64,000 bases of DNA from Lepidodermella squamata (lineage: Eukaryota; Gastrotricha): positions 4,030,001 to 4,094,000 of the forward strand of contig JBLDXI010000001.1 in NCBI GenBank assembly GCA_047495785.1, in the 5' to 3' direction. Below are positions 34,370 to 46,528 of this stretch, piece by piece. Positions within the stretch are counted from its first letter, which is position 1; each line of letters begins with the position of its first letter. The notes beneath the pieces were generated by a model that ran no database searches, was not told where the DNA came from, and worked only from the letters and a program-made list of their open reading frames with translations. The translations under genes and the position numbers were made by a program.

Positions 34370-35740
34370 ATGTCAAAATTAAGAATTCTACACCTGTTCA
34401 TTCTCGTCGTGGCACAATGCTCCTCGCAAGACACTTCGGTCTTTGAAAAGCTCAACTACGGCATTGATGACCCGCTGCCGAGTGTTGCGCCCCAGAAAAG
34501 ACACAGCCCTGCTCAATTTAATCAATATCAGGATGAGTTATCAAGAGGTAATGCGTTCTGTTTATTTCTTTAGAATAACTTCACCGTTTTTTGTTCCTAT
34601 AGTTTACGCAAATTACTTCGAGCATTGTTACGGCAGTCCGAGCTACTTTCTTGAGCAGAACCAGCGCTTCGTGATTCATGGTTAAAATAGCTATTTAAAT
34701 TTAGCATAAATTCAATGTCTCAATTTTTGCAGGAAGTGTGCCCTCGATCGAGGCAGGAAATTCAACAGGAAATAGCAGTGAAACCACAGCCAGTAACTCT
34801 CAATGGACTTCTTACTTCTACCTTTCGCCAGTCTGCTTGTTCACAATCACCGGGCCCAAAAATCAATTTCTGCAATTGAAATTTGATGATCCAACCAATA
34901 TTAACTGCAAATCATGGCCACCTGGTTGTTCAGTAACCGTGTGGAATGGGAATTACAAAACTGACCCGAAAAATTCGCCAATACTGCTAACTCTACCAGC
35001 AACTGCTCCGGATTCAAACTCAACAGATGAAGACACTAGGCCTACAGGTTGCTCATTTGAAGCATTTTCCAATACAAATGTACTGACAGTGAGAGTTGAT
35101 TCTTGTCTGCCGACTCCAAGTCGCGAATTCAACTTCACGGCTGTGATAGCTCCATTGAAATCAAAGGCTCTTCAAGTTGGTCTAGGGGATGAAGTTACAA
35201 CCAACTTCACCATGTTTTACACCGTGACTTTTGTCGTAGCTTTCGCTATTGCAGTTGGCTTCTTGATTCTGCGCATGTTGAAGCCACCGAAACGTCTGAA
35301 AGCGTTGAAAAATCGATTCTTCTGCTGCTGTCTGCCAATATCGATTCTGCCGCGGGGCGGAAGTGCTAATTACGTAACGCCCGCTCCAGTCAACAGCTAC
35401 ATGCTACAATTAAAAACTAATTGCGATGATTCATCGAATACCAGCTCCCCACTGCCGTCACGCTGCGGCGCCTACGGCGGGGTCGATTCATCAGGAACAA
35501 GCAATGCCAGTGACACAGCTCGTACGGTAACCACGATTGCCCCAGATAGTTGCCGGCAATCCAGTTAGTCAATTATTCATTTCAGTGAAAACTATAAATA
35601 GTTACATTTCAGGAATGAATAAGGTACACCCCCAATCGGAGCGACCGCCTCTCATCAAATCGCTGTCCGCCCAATCAAGAGATGACGACATTTCTTTGCC
35701 TGGTTTTCCCTCAAACGAACACATTTCATGTCCAGTATAA
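34370..35740 (+). CDS. CUB-like membrane protein, array member J
   Basis: Exons 34370-34547, 34603-34680, 34733-35563 and 35613-35740; 404 residues. The signal peptide is MSKLRILHLFILVVAQCSS. The conserved intron precedes V-Y-A-N-Y-F-E-H-C; RFVIHG, the second intron and GSVPS follow. CLFTITGPKN, SWPPGCSVTV, LTLPATAP and REFNFTAVI complete a full-length CUB-like domain. The transmembrane helix (FYTVTFVVAFAIAVGFLIL) leads to a basic segment with FFCCCLPI. The polar tail continues into a fourth exon. No PPxY is seen. The phase-0 intron of B, H and I is absent. Confidence 0.75.
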
Positions 35741-37320
35741 ATTCGCCCGAAACTCTATTTATAAGGAGTTGATATTGAATAAAATTTGCCGTGTCTCTCG
35801 GTAAATTGGTATATGTTGTTGTTTAACTCAATCTCAAATTCAAATATCAACTGAACCCCAAATGTTGGCATCTTAAAATCGAAGGTCACGACTTTCATCG
35901 TTGACTTTCAAAACAAATTATGCATATTTTCCTTTTCGTACACTACAATTTTTTGAAAAGTGGCAGTTTTGCTGATCACCAGGAAGCAAGTCAGGAATTA
36001 GGAACGTCATCGAAAGGTTCAAGTTCCTTCGTCAAATTTCATTTGATTCCCGGTTATAATGGCAGTTATATCTGGAAGCAACAGCGCGAGATCCCCCTGC
36101 TTAAATTTTTTCTAAACTTTAATGAACTTTGCTGAAATCGGATAGCAGCTTTTGAAAATAGTCAAATGTTGATCGAAAATCATTTCGCTGAGTTTCAGCT
36201 TGCGATTGTGGGACATGTCGAACTTAAGCGAAAGACGAACGATCAAAATACTTAAATCCTCCCATAAATAATAATATTTTGCTACATTTGTGGGGGTCAC
36301 GCGACTTCGATTTTAGCTGAATTTGTATTTTTCTGCATAAAATTACTAGGTATGAGAGAGAATTAGGTAGAATAATTGGCTCACATTTCTAATAAACCCT
36401 CTCCTGTCCGTCTAATTAGTTATAGCCTCAATTTTGGAGCAAACCCTGTCCTGTCCGTCAGGATCCCGGATCGTCCATTAGGCAAGTAAAGCAGTTGCCC
36501 TATCAAAATGTTGACACCGCAGATAACAAACCACAGGGGGGCCCTCAAATTCAAGGGCCCGCGCGGGCTCCATCTCCTGCAATTGTCTTATAGGATCATT
36601 CCATTCAATTATCCTAGTTCATGCATGGCAATGGACGACTCAATTTTTTGCTCTCGGATAAAACTCTGCTAATAGTAACCCTATTTTTTTCGTAGTGGCT
36701 CGCCCCATTTCTTTCCACTTAAAATGCAGTGTATTATCGACCGGAGGACCTCATCAAACAGTTCGCAATACATGCTTATCGATTGCGAAATCAAGCCTCG
36801 CTTAATTAATAGCTCGTTATGCCATCTGATTGACAACCCTCAGCTATAATCGAACCGGGCGTGTTTTTGCAAAGAGGAATAACGGATGCGCGATTTGTTT
36901 ACACAAATCCAATAGGCATACCTGCGGCCGATCTAAAAAGCCCGTCAAATTTAACACGGCGCTTTCGCTTAAATCGATATCGCCGACTGCGAATACGAAT
37001 GACGGATTTACTGAACGGGCCATGCGTCATGGCGCGACTGGCATACATGCATTACGGCAAGCCTCTGAGGCCTTGCCTCGCAAATCAAACAGGAAACGAA
37101 TTGCACCCCATATCGATTGCCGACAACCCGCGGCAAGCAACGCAGTTATTATTGCCGTTTTTTATTAATTTACTCAGCACTGTGTAGGTATGCTGCGTTT
37201 TTTCCTATACCTTTCATACTTTCTACAGCTAACATTTCAGCCCATGGCTGAAAGGAGTGGCGTTCTAAAAATTTTCCTTTTTAATCATAGGCTATTTACG
37301 AAAGAATAAATGAGAGTTTA
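35741..37320. other. Intergenic region between members J and K
   Basis: About 1.6 kb. It contains two near-identical words (aaaccctctcctgtccgtc at 36394 and aaaccctgtcctgtccgtc at 36441) and a GGGCCCT/AGGGCCC hairpin at 36539-36560. Two overlapping 108-112-codon ORFs near 36830-37187 have no recognisable domain. Confidence 0.45.
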
Positions 37321-38522
37321 ATGGAAATATTATTCAACGCATTAGTCTTGTTATCGGTCGCCATTTACGAGGGCCAAGTTAATGGTCTGGCGATTGCGCC
37401 TCTTCTGAACAGAGGAATAGCGAAGCCAAACAATCGAGGCGGATCGAATAGCTACAACTACCGACCAGTATCTGGCAGTAGGTCGGGAGGTTCCAGCTAT
37501 GCAGGAGTATCCTACAACTCCATAGTTGTTGTAGGAAAACCCAGCGCAATCTACGGAAGTGTCAGAGTTGTTAAACCAGTTACAACAAACGTAAGACCTG
37601 TCGATCTCGAGGAGCCTTATTATCTGTACGGCGATGATGACGATGACGACAATAGCACTGTCGCCAATGCCACAAACGCAGCTAACGCTACAGGCCTATT
37701 GAGAATGGGCTCAGTCTCAAATGTCACGGTTGTGAGCAACATCACTAGCTTGGCATCAATATTTCCGGCGGTCAATGGTTCGGCGAATAGTTCCAACACT
37801 ACAGCTTGGAAGATCTACGCGAATTACTTCAAGCAATGCGTCGATCCTCAGGGTTACGGCTTGAGCCAAGATGAGACTTATCAAGTCTACGGTGAGTTGC
37901 GATCTTATATGGATGAGCATTTTGAAAGCATTCAAAATTTTCAGCTCTTGCTCCTCCTGCGCCTGACGGAACATCCTATGCAAACTTCTCCTTCTTAGCT
38001 GTACCGGACGATGACAACAGTAATACGACTGAGTTGGCTTTAATCCGCGTATTCACCGATGCTTGCTTCTTCACGATAACTAATCAAAATGAGAGCGGTA
38101 GGCTGAAAGTAACCGTTAAAACAGCTGTTGGTCCAGGTGAGGACTGCGCTGCGCGAAAGGTCGAAAATTATCAATGGCCGTCGGGTTGCGTGCTCAACAT
38201 TTACCAGGGCAACACAAACAGCGATTGGACAATGGCTAGGTCAGCGCTGCAGATCAACTCGAACGGCGCGCTGACGTGTGAGCGAAGTTTTATCACCGAT
38301 CAAAACGCTGTCGGTTTTGAAATGAAGTGGTGTCTTGAGCACCAGGAGGAGATTAGCGACCGCCTTAACTACACAATACTAATCGAGCCTGTTGCCCCGG
38401 CCCCCGTTACAACTACAGCCGTTATCAACCGAACTGAAATCGCGAGGCCTGCTGCAAGCCGAGCGCATATTGGAGAGATCTCTTCTACTTTCTTATTATT
38501 CACTATTTTGATACTCTACTAA
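37321..38522 (+). CDS. CUB-like protein with GPI-type end, array member K
   Basis: Exons 37321-37891 and 37945-38522; 382 residues. A signal peptide is followed by an N-terminal region of about 150 residues rich in Gly, Ser, Tyr and N-glycosylation sites, with an acidic DDDDDDD run. The core I-Y-A-N-Y-F-K-Q-C and TYQVYG lie before the second-type phase-1 intron; the first family intron is absent. CFFTITNQN, QWPSGCVLNI and RLNYTILIEP follow. The protein ends in a hydrophobic stretch (STFLLFTILILY) with no cytoplasmic tail, so it is predicted to be GPI-anchored, unlike its transmembrane paralogues. Last member of the array. Confidence 0.75.
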
Positions 38523-38970
38523 GAGATGGAGAGTGTCCTGCGTGCGTTCTTTATCGGTGTCAGGTTAAAACCAGTTTTCTACTATGCTGATGCTATCGTT
38601 TTATATCTGTTTCAAAAATTTACTTTCCCGCCTATTATTATTCACCTGATGTGTTTTCTGTCGTGACTGGCTGAAATAAAAGATTGCGGAAGAGGAGCTA
38701 TTCGTTTAAGTGAATGAAGCACGTAGGCGAAGGCATTTCGAACATTCGAGATTAGACATTTCCACCTCACGGCATTCGCATTAAGGTGTAGAATAACGCT
38801 GAACGAGAAACAATGACCGAGTCGTGACAGGATGGTGTGTAAGAACAAATCCTAAAACGGTGCGTTTCGTGGAAATTTCGGCACTCAAGCTTTCGCTCGA
38901 GGTGACAGTAGCTTCTGCCCAGGATGAGGAGGCGACGCCCGCAATTTATCAAGAAACTACTTCAAACGGT
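38523..38970. other. Intergenic spacer
   Basis: 450 bp between the array and dehydrogenase copy 2. AATAAA near 38676 may end member K. No other feature is seen. Confidence 0.5.
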
Positions 38971-38977
38971 TATAAAA
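38971..38977 (+). promoter_or_regulatory. TATA box of dehydrogenase 2
   Basis: TATAAAA 61 bp before the end of the leader, with the ATG at 39038; the spacing resembles that of copy 1. Confidence 0.65.
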
Positions 38978-39037
38978 CATGGCGCTGAGAAGGCCTAACC
39001 ATCAGCATTTCAACTTTCTCAAATCAGTCTCAGAATC

Positions 39038-39970
39038 ATGCAAGCCACTTCTATGCCTCAATGGACCGTTGCCGGCAAAACTGCTATCGTAACTGGAGCA
39101 AATACTGGCATTGGCAAATGTATTGCCCTCGAGCTCGCTAGACAAGGCGCTAAGGTGATCTTAGCCTGCAGAAACATCGAAGCGGCGGACGATGCTGCGG
39201 AGGAGATTCGCCGCGAGTTGGGAATGAGCGAAAAACTTGGCGAAGAAATGGTATCTTGGCGTCAAGTTGACCTCTCAAGCCTCGAATCCGTCCGTCGATT
39301 TGCGGAAGAAATCAACAAAAGCCTTACAGAGCTCCACCTTTTGGTCAACAATGCTGGTGTTTTGCCTCCGGATCAACGTTCTACAACGAAGGACAACAAG
39401 TTCGAACTGACATTTGCTACGAATCACCTCGGCCCTTTCCTCCTAACGCAACTGCTGCTTCCTCTACTGAAGAAATCAACGCCAAGCCGTATCATCAACG
39501 TATCCTCAGTTGGCTATAAAATGTGCAATCGCGTTGGCGGTTACAACATCGAAGATCCCCAATACGAGCAACACCCTGAGAACTACGAGCCGTGGATGGC
39601 TTATTGCCAAACTAAGCTCGCAAATATTCTCACCACTCGGCAGCTGAAAGAGCGACTCGATGGGTCTGGGGTCTCGGTTTTCAGCGTCCACCCTGGCATG
39701 GTGAAAACTGATATCTTTCGCCATCGATCAACGAAATTCTCTCTATTCTGTGGCCCGATTGTGTTTGCATTTGGTCGCACCCCTGCAAAGGGAGCCAAGC
39801 CGGTCATTTACTGCGCGACGCAGTCTGGTATCGAAGATCTGACTGGATCTTACTTTGTTGATTCTAAAACCGAGGCTTTGGAGCCTATTGCAACTGACGA
39901 TGCAGTTGGCGAGCGTTTATGGCGTCTCAGTGAAGAACTCGCTGGAATCGAAGCTGAGACAAGCGCGTGA
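39038..39970 (+). CDS. Short-chain dehydrogenase, retinol dehydrogenase 11-14-like (copy 2)
   Basis: Intronless ORF of 310 residues, about 80 percent identical by eye to the gene at 19495. It has TGANTGIG, LVNNAG, NVSSVGYK and YCQTK in the same places, so the catalytic serine, tyrosine and lysine are intact. The N-terminus is slightly longer (MQATSMPQ) and the C-terminus ends EAETSA. The position equivalent to the copy 1 intron (YFV|DSK) is continuous. An oxidoreductase of lipid or retinoid aldehydes is inferred from the family. It closes the CUB-like array on the downstream side. Confidence 0.9.
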   Translation: MQATSMPQWTVAGKTAIVTGANTGIGKCIALELARQGAKVILACRNIEAADDAAEEIRRELGMSEKLGEEMVSWRQVDLSSLESVRRFAEEINKSLTELHLLVNNAGVLPPDQRSTTKDNKFELTFATNHLGPFLLTQLLLPLLKKSTPSRIINVSSVGYKMCNRVGGYNIEDPQYEQHPENYEPWMAYCQTKLANILTTRQLKERLDGSGVSVFSVHPGMVKTDIFRHRSTKFSLFCGPIVFAFGRTPAKGAKPVIYCATQSGIEDLTGSYFVDSKTEALEPIATDDAVGERLWRLSEELAGIEAETSA

Positions 39971-40132
39971 ATCTGATGAAAAAAATATCATCTGGAATGA
40001 TTAACTCTCTATGTTTTAGCACCGTTTTTCGGTTAATTTATTCACAGAATATTAAAATTTAATTTTCAATAGCTACGCATAGCGGAATCTTAAAATAAAA
40101 ACGTGTTTTCAACACATTGATTTCTGTTTTTG

Positions 40133-41212
40133 TCAAATCTTCGAGTTGGCAGTCAGGCTCCAAGTAGATGACAGCGCATCGTCATTAGGTTCAACTTTCC
40201 GAGCTTTTCCATCCTTGACCAGCTTCTCCAGGTGAAGATGGACGTTCTCTCCCGCGGCATGAATAATCATTAAATTGTCCTCTGGAATGTCCGGGTAAAT
40301 TCCAGTAACCATTTGTTTAATACTCGACACCTCTACACCAGATTGATGCTGCTTCGTCATAAATTCAAGAATTTGTTTCTCTCGAGCCTCTCGATGAGCT
40401 ATATACTGCTTCAACCGATTAGTACCATCCTCGATCACCGGACCATGGCCAGGGTAGAGCTTAGCCGGCTCCATTGAAGCGACGTTCTTCAATGAATTCA
40501 TGTAATCATGCAAATCGTCAAAGGTCTGAAACAAAGGTAAAATCTCGGTGGGAATTTAGAGTTTCACATTTTTTACCGTAGAACCTTCTCCAAGAACTGC
40601 ATCGCCTATGAAAATGGCGTTTTCCTCCTCAAGATGAAAGCTGACATGGTCATCGCAGTGACCGGGTGTCGCAATCGGTTTCAAGGTGGCCCCTTCCACG
40701 CTAAATTTTTGGCTCAAATCAAGGGCTGAAAACGAAAAATCGTAATCTTTCGCATCATCCCGTTTTCGCAACAGCTTCAGCACAGGAGCATTAGGTACTG
40801 TAAAAACTTATCAGTCATTTTTCGGTCATTTTCAGGATCATACCGACCTGTCAAATGCTTGGCAGCCAAAACATCAGCTACCATGCCAAGATGGTCATAA
40901 TGGTGGTGAGTCAAAATTATGGCTTTGATTTTAGCCTTCGCCTCGCTCAACACCTTATTCAGCAGTTCGATGTACCTGGGCGTATTAGGCGAGCTCGTGT
41001 CAATCAACAACCGCCTATCATTTGAGCCATCAATAATTCAACTATATTTTGCGTTTCTTTATCAATATTTACTGATCTCCGGTACCAACCAGGTACGAGT
41101 TTGTGCCCAGCAGCGTCATCGGCGACGGATTTTGACCCAAGATGCGAATCACGCGCTGCGATAATTGCTCTGTATCGGCAAGTTTTGTCAGTTTGACCGC
41201 TCTTGAAATCAT
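40133..41212 (-). CDS. LACTB2: LACTB2-like metallo-beta-lactamase-fold endoribonuclease
   Basis: Minus-strand exons 41212-41073, 41014-40848, 40797-40577 and 40525-40133; 306 residues. Metal-binding motifs are complete: LTHHHYDH (HxHxDH), [15 protein letters not shown] and YPGHGP. The order and spacing match animal LACTB2, a mitochondrial-matrix single-strand-specific endoribonuclease, about 288 residues in human. A C-terminal winged-helix-like segment with conserved [13 protein letters not shown] follows. All introns are 50-58 bp. It converges with dehydrogenase 2; their 3' ends are about 160 bp apart. Confidence 0.92.
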
Positions 41213-41489
41213 GTTTTTAATATATTTCTATCGCAAATACACTCATAGAGTGAAAACATAGCTAAAATTTTATTGAACAAGAGACAATATATAATGACAA
41301 TCACGTGGTTTCACTCGAAGCAATAATACAACTCCCTACAGAATGACGGCTATGATCAAGAGTAAATGAACACCTATGTTAGTTAGGTCGAAGCCACGCC
41401 AGACAGATGTGCATTTCCGACGAGGACAGCCAGCAAGTCAGGGAATAGGCATAATTGCAGCATGAATCACGCAAATGAGAAGAATTTTT

Positions 41490-42024
41490 TCAGTAGCGAT
41501 ATTTGGTCGAGTAGTCTTTCGGCGATATCACAAGACCGCGGCCTTTCCGCGCACCGCGGTACACAGTCTCGACAATATCAATAAATTCCTGAAATCAATG
41601 AATAAAATCACAAAAAACCATAAAAAATCGAATTTTCAAACCTGAGGATCTTCCATGGCCCAGTTGATTTTGTTATTGTTACCAGTGCCCAAATCGATCA
41701 TGATGTGTTTGTTTCGGTAGAAGAACATGGTTGTGCATGGGTCGTACAATTCGTACATTTTGTTAAAATCTGGCACTTCGGAAATATCGACCAGATAAAT
41801 GACGGCGAAATTTTTCATTTTTTCAGCGCATTTGTAAAGAGTTTCATCCATAACCATGCACTAGAAAAATTAGAAAATAATTTAAAAAATCGAGAAATTT
41901 TCTGAAAATTTACCTGAGGATCCCAATCGTGGCCGAATCGCAGAATCACGACTCTTTCCTCCTCGGATAGAATGGACTGGTCGACTTGCCAGCCATTTCG
42001 AAGATGCGGTAGCATGTACGACAT
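41490..42024 (-). CDS. TXNL4A: U5 snRNP thioredoxin-like protein (DIM1)
   Basis: Minus-strand exons 42024-41914, 41860-41642 and 41588-41490; 142 residues, exactly the length of human TXNL4A. MSYMLPHLRNGWQVDQ at the start, LRFGHDWDPQC, VDISEVPDFN and the end RGRGLVISPKDYSTKYRY identify it. It is a thioredoxin-fold component of the U4/U6.U5 tri-snRNP, essential for pre-mRNA splicing, without the redox CxxC. A pyrimidine-rich acceptor (ctcgttttag) lies about 20 bp upstream of the ATG. Confidence 0.97.
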
Positions 42025-42728
42025 TTTAAATTAATTTTTAATAACTAAAACGAGATCAACATCATTAGTGATGTAATATTCAACAAAACAATAGCAATTT
42101 ATTTTTTTGCGATCAATTTTTGCGATAATGTTTGCTCACAGGTTACGCATGAAAGGAGAACAAGAAAAGAATTAGAATACACTAATTAATTGATTAATTA
42201 ATAAGGCAACTTCTAGCACCTTGAAAATCACTCGCAGCTACGAGAAAAATACAACTCTAAAATCGCTCGATATATGGAATGGGCAAGAATTGGTAGTATT
42301 TCGCAACAATCACGTTTCGCGTACAGAAATAATCATCAACAACTACAAGAATTACAACACCGCCCACCAGAAAATACGACACGTTTTCAGGTAAAAATTT
42401 GGGCAACATTTTATTTCATGTAAGCAGACATTTTTTTATTAACGGGAAAGCATAGAGACTAGGGCCGAAAACCAGTGATTGCGAATTATAAAAAAATAAG
42501 TAACTTTTTCTCTCAAATTTGATTTTTTTCATCTTAATTAACCGGAGGTATTGACACGATATTCAAGGCAGTTTAAAAATTGACGAACCTCACTTATACA
42601 TCGATCGGAATTGGTTAAAAACACAGAAATTGAGACAGGGCTTAGAAAAACAAAAGGCAACAAAAGATATTGCCTCAGTCACTTGATTTCACGAAAAAAA
42701 GTGTCGGCTTTTCCAAGCCGTGTCCCAA
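42025..42728. other. Intergenic spacer between GMPS and TXNL4A
   Basis: 700 bp of AT-rich sequence, probably the GMPS 3' UTR and the TXNL4A promoter region. No coding signal. Confidence 0.5.
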
Positions 42729-45700
42729 TTATTCCCATTCAGTAGTAGCCGGTGGTTTGGCGGTCAGGTCGTAGAAAACGCGGCAAATGCCGTCGACCTT
42801 GAGAATATTCTGGCGCAGTTCTTCGACGACTTGCAGCGACAGGTGTTTGCCTGGCTGCGCCGGTAGCCCTGTCATGAAATCGTGCGTGATAAATGGCCGC
42901 AGAGCGATCGAATGGCGCTCGGTTGGGTTCGTGCTAACGCCCGATTGCACGTCTTCCAGATCGACTGGCAACAGGACGACTGGCATTTGCGCGATTTTGC
43001 TTAGGCAATCGTGTTTTCGCAGGGTGGCGGTGGCCTGGGCGTCGGCCTCGCACAGCCGGGTGATGGCTTCGTCGCGGAGGAAGGTCGGCGTGACGGCGTG
43101 GATAACCGGGTACTTCACAGCTGGGCCCCATCCAAAAACAACTCTGTTGATAAAAACATTAAAAAAATTGAAAAAGAATTTAAATTTTTTGACAACTGAG
43201 AAAAATTTCGGCGAAATGCTATCACTTCAAAACATGTTTTTCAAAAACTTTTTATTTCTAGTCAGAAGCGCTTTTCCGAGAAAATTTGAGCTCCAGCGTT
43301 TTTAGAGAAATTTATATTCAATTTTATATTTTCTCATAATTTCTTGGATAAAAAATTCAACTGAAAACAGGATTTCACTCAACTTCGTTTCGCTAGAACT
43401 CGATTTAGACGAATTTTTTTAATTATTTCAAATATTCACTGATATCTCTCAGTTTTCAAGATGTCAGGTCACAAGCAAAATTTTGACATTTTGTTCAAAT
43501 TGATATTTTCGTTCATTCAAGCCCACGCAAAAAAGTGTTAAATAGACCTGTATTTTTCAGAAATCCCTTTCATTCAAGATATTTGAGATTATCAATACAA
43601 AGTTATCAAATTGCAACGAGTGTGAATCATTTTCCGGCTACAATAACGACAGCAGCAGGAAAATGTAGAATACAACACGACACAATACTATCCTCATAGC
43701 TGTTCCATGAGTTCGCTCAAACAATATTTCGATTTTTTTGAAAAGTGAACTCACTATGCACTTGAAATTATAACGCAATAGTTTCGAGATCTAGTCAATT
43801 TAGAAAAATTGGATTTCAAAAATGAAATTTCAAAAGAAAAATATTAGAAATTTCCGCAACATAATCGCAAAAGTGACCGCAAAATTTGAAATCTTAAAAT
43901 TTTGTTAAATACTAGTAGCTTGCTCAAAATGTGTTTTTAACCCATGAATTATATTGAGAAAATGTATTTTAAAGATATCGAACCTGTTGACGTTTCTGCA
44001 GAGTTTCGGGATGATTTTCGCCAAATCGAACATCAACGCCCACATCTCGGCACTCGGCGCCTCCTTCGCATCCGTTGTCAAGGAAACCACATGGCTATAC
44101 GACCTCGCATCACCCTGAACGCCCACCGTTTTCATCGGCAACAGCGTCGGGTATAACTTCGGAAAATCAGCCATTCGGCTGAAAAGGCCCTTTTCGTGAT
44201 CACTCAACGTCAACTCGTGAACAGCCTCACTCAAATCGATAGAACCATCATTTGGCAGTGGGACTTTGAATAACTCGCATAAAATTGAAACAGTTTTCGA
44301 GTAACCGGAGCTGAAAAACGGCTTCGAGGCGCACAGAATTCGAATAGCGAGGCCTGGGCCGGGGAACGGGTGGCGGGAGACCAGCTCTTCCGGTAGCCCC
44401 AATTCCCGCCCCAAGGCTCGAACTTCATCCTTATGAAAATCCTTCAACGGCTCAACAACGCGATTTTGATCTCGCAACTGCCGAACTAAATACGTGTCAT
44501 TGTGATGCGTTTTAATCGCATCGGCCTTGTTAGACACCGAGGCGATATGGGAGGCTGATTCGATCAAATCCGGACGTAGCGTGCCCTGGCCTAAAATCAC
44601 GTCTTCGAAAACGAGGCCCATATTTCGCGTCACATCACCGACGATATTCATAAAAGTATCGCCGATAATTCGCCGCTTATCCTCCGGGTCTTCGACGTGG
44701 TCTAGCCGGACTGTCTCCCTGGGCGGGGTCGTTTTGTCCCGGTTATGGACTAGGGTGGTCGCATTTGCGAAATCCTTCGCCGCGTCGATTAATTTGACTT
44801 CTACTCCGAGGGCTTCTAGTGACTTAATAACTTGGCTCGATTCGTTTTTCCGCATAAAACCTGTATCAACGTGGATGAACCGCAACCGGTCGGCTGGGAG
44901 GGCTTTTGCTAACATAGCCCCGCATACTGTTGAATCGACCCCGCCACTGAGTAGCATTAATACTGATTTAGTCGGTCCAACGACGCGTTTAATCTCGGCT
45001 AGACACTCGTCGAGGCGAGATTTGATCGTGAAGTTGCACTTGAATTGGCAGACTTCGCGCAGGAAGTTGCGGATCATGATTTGTCCGTGTTCGGTTAGGT
45101 CGACTTCAGGATGGAATTGCACGCCGTAGAGGCGGGCGGTTGCGTCGCTGATGCCGGCGATAGCGCCGTTTTCCGTGCGGGCGATGACTTTGAACGAGGG
45201 TGGGGCGCTTTTCACAAAATCGCCGTGAGTTAACAACACGTTTTGAACGGGAGTCAGACCCTAAAGAAATAGAAATTTGCCTTTCAGTAAATTGTCTCCA
45301 ACTCGAAAAACAATAAATTTTTTCAGGAGTTTCAGCGGAAAAATGTGTTCCAATTTCCCCCTTGAGAATATTTTCAATGCCCCATATGGTTTCCGACCAA
45401 AATATGGCAAGAAGTCGACGGCGAATTTTGCATTTTAAAACCGAAAATTTTATTTACTCGCAAAATATCCGATTCTCAATAAAAAATTGAACATTAGCAA
45501 ATTTTTTTAAATCCCAAATTTTAAATTTCACCATGGGATCATTTTACAGAAACTGTTTATTTTGATTTTGATTTTTATATAAAAAATGATTTCAAATACG
45601 AATAGGTATTTGAAAAATCGCCAAGATACACTTTTCACTTTGCAGCGGTCATCTAAGAGCTCTGCCTACAAATTTAATTTATACTTTTTCCAACTTTAAG

Positions 45701-46417
45701 GCAGAAGGCTAACACTCTAGCAAATTTCTAATCCAATACATGAGAATTCGGTGCAGTGTGTAACATTCGAATTTCCGGATTGGATAAGAAATATGAAGAA
45801 ATTTCCAAGACTTTGGGCGTAAATTTGCATAATTGATCAAACAATTAACGCGTCCCTAAACAACCACTCAAATCCGAAGTTCAAGGCAGGAAAAAATGAA
45901 AATATTGTAGAAATAAGGAACAATTGCGAACACATCTCACATGAGCGAAATAAGTGAAAAAATCGATAAAATCTTAAATTACCGTAAATTTTGAGACTTA
46001 AAAATGGGCCGAAAACGGAATACTGGGTCTCTTTCGAATCAGATATGTTAATATTACCTTGAAAATGGCCGAACTGTCATCGACTGTTATCGCAAACTGG
46101 CCATCCTCACGAATGTCCGTCTGTCCAACAGCGCCGCCGAACTGACTCGCCAGCATTTGCAAGCCGTAACAGATGCCCAAAACAGGCAGTCCGCATGTAA
46201 AAATCTGCGGATCGTAATTTCCAACGCCGGCGTTATTCACCGAATCAGGCCCGCCTGATATGATAATCGCGCCATATTTCGCTTTCAATTCCTCCACAGG
46301 TGTCGTAAAGGGCACGATATGGGATTCGACGAACAGCTCACGAACCCGCCGATCAATCACCTTGCCATACTGCGCGCCAGCGTCCAAAATCGCAACAACC
46401 TCAGGCCGTTCAGTCAT
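42729..46417 (-). CDS. GMPS: GMP synthase (glutamine-hydrolysing)
   Basis: Minus-strand exons 46417-46058, 45260-43984 and 43143-42729; 683 residues (human 693). It converts XMP to GMP with ATP and glutamine, the last step of guanylate synthesis. The N-terminal glutamine amidotransferase has the nucleophile in GICYGLQ and the His/Glu pair in VQFHPEV. The ATP-pyrophosphatase P-loop is LLSGGVDS. The C-terminal dimerisation domain ends FYDLTAKPPATTEWE, as in animal enzymes. Introns are about 800 and 840 bp, much longer than elsewhere. The start lies only 111 bp after the MRPL46 stop on the same strand, with a pyrimidine-rich ttttctag acceptor between them. Confidence 0.95.
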
Positions 46418-46528
46418 TTTTGAAAATTCTCAAAAAATTCTAGAAAAATCGCCGAAAAATTATTAAAAAATTAGGGTTATCCCTCGTTCTGATTGACTAG
46501 ACAATTACTAATAATTCATATTTTTCGA

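Noticed and set aside
36830-37187. Two overlapping ORFs of 108-112 codons
   Set aside because: Overlap in different frames, no recognisable motif, and arginine/isoleucine-rich composition typical of non-coding frames.
44527-45129. 200-codon plus-strand ORF
   Set aside because: Lies entirely antisense to GMPS coding sequence; a frame shadow.
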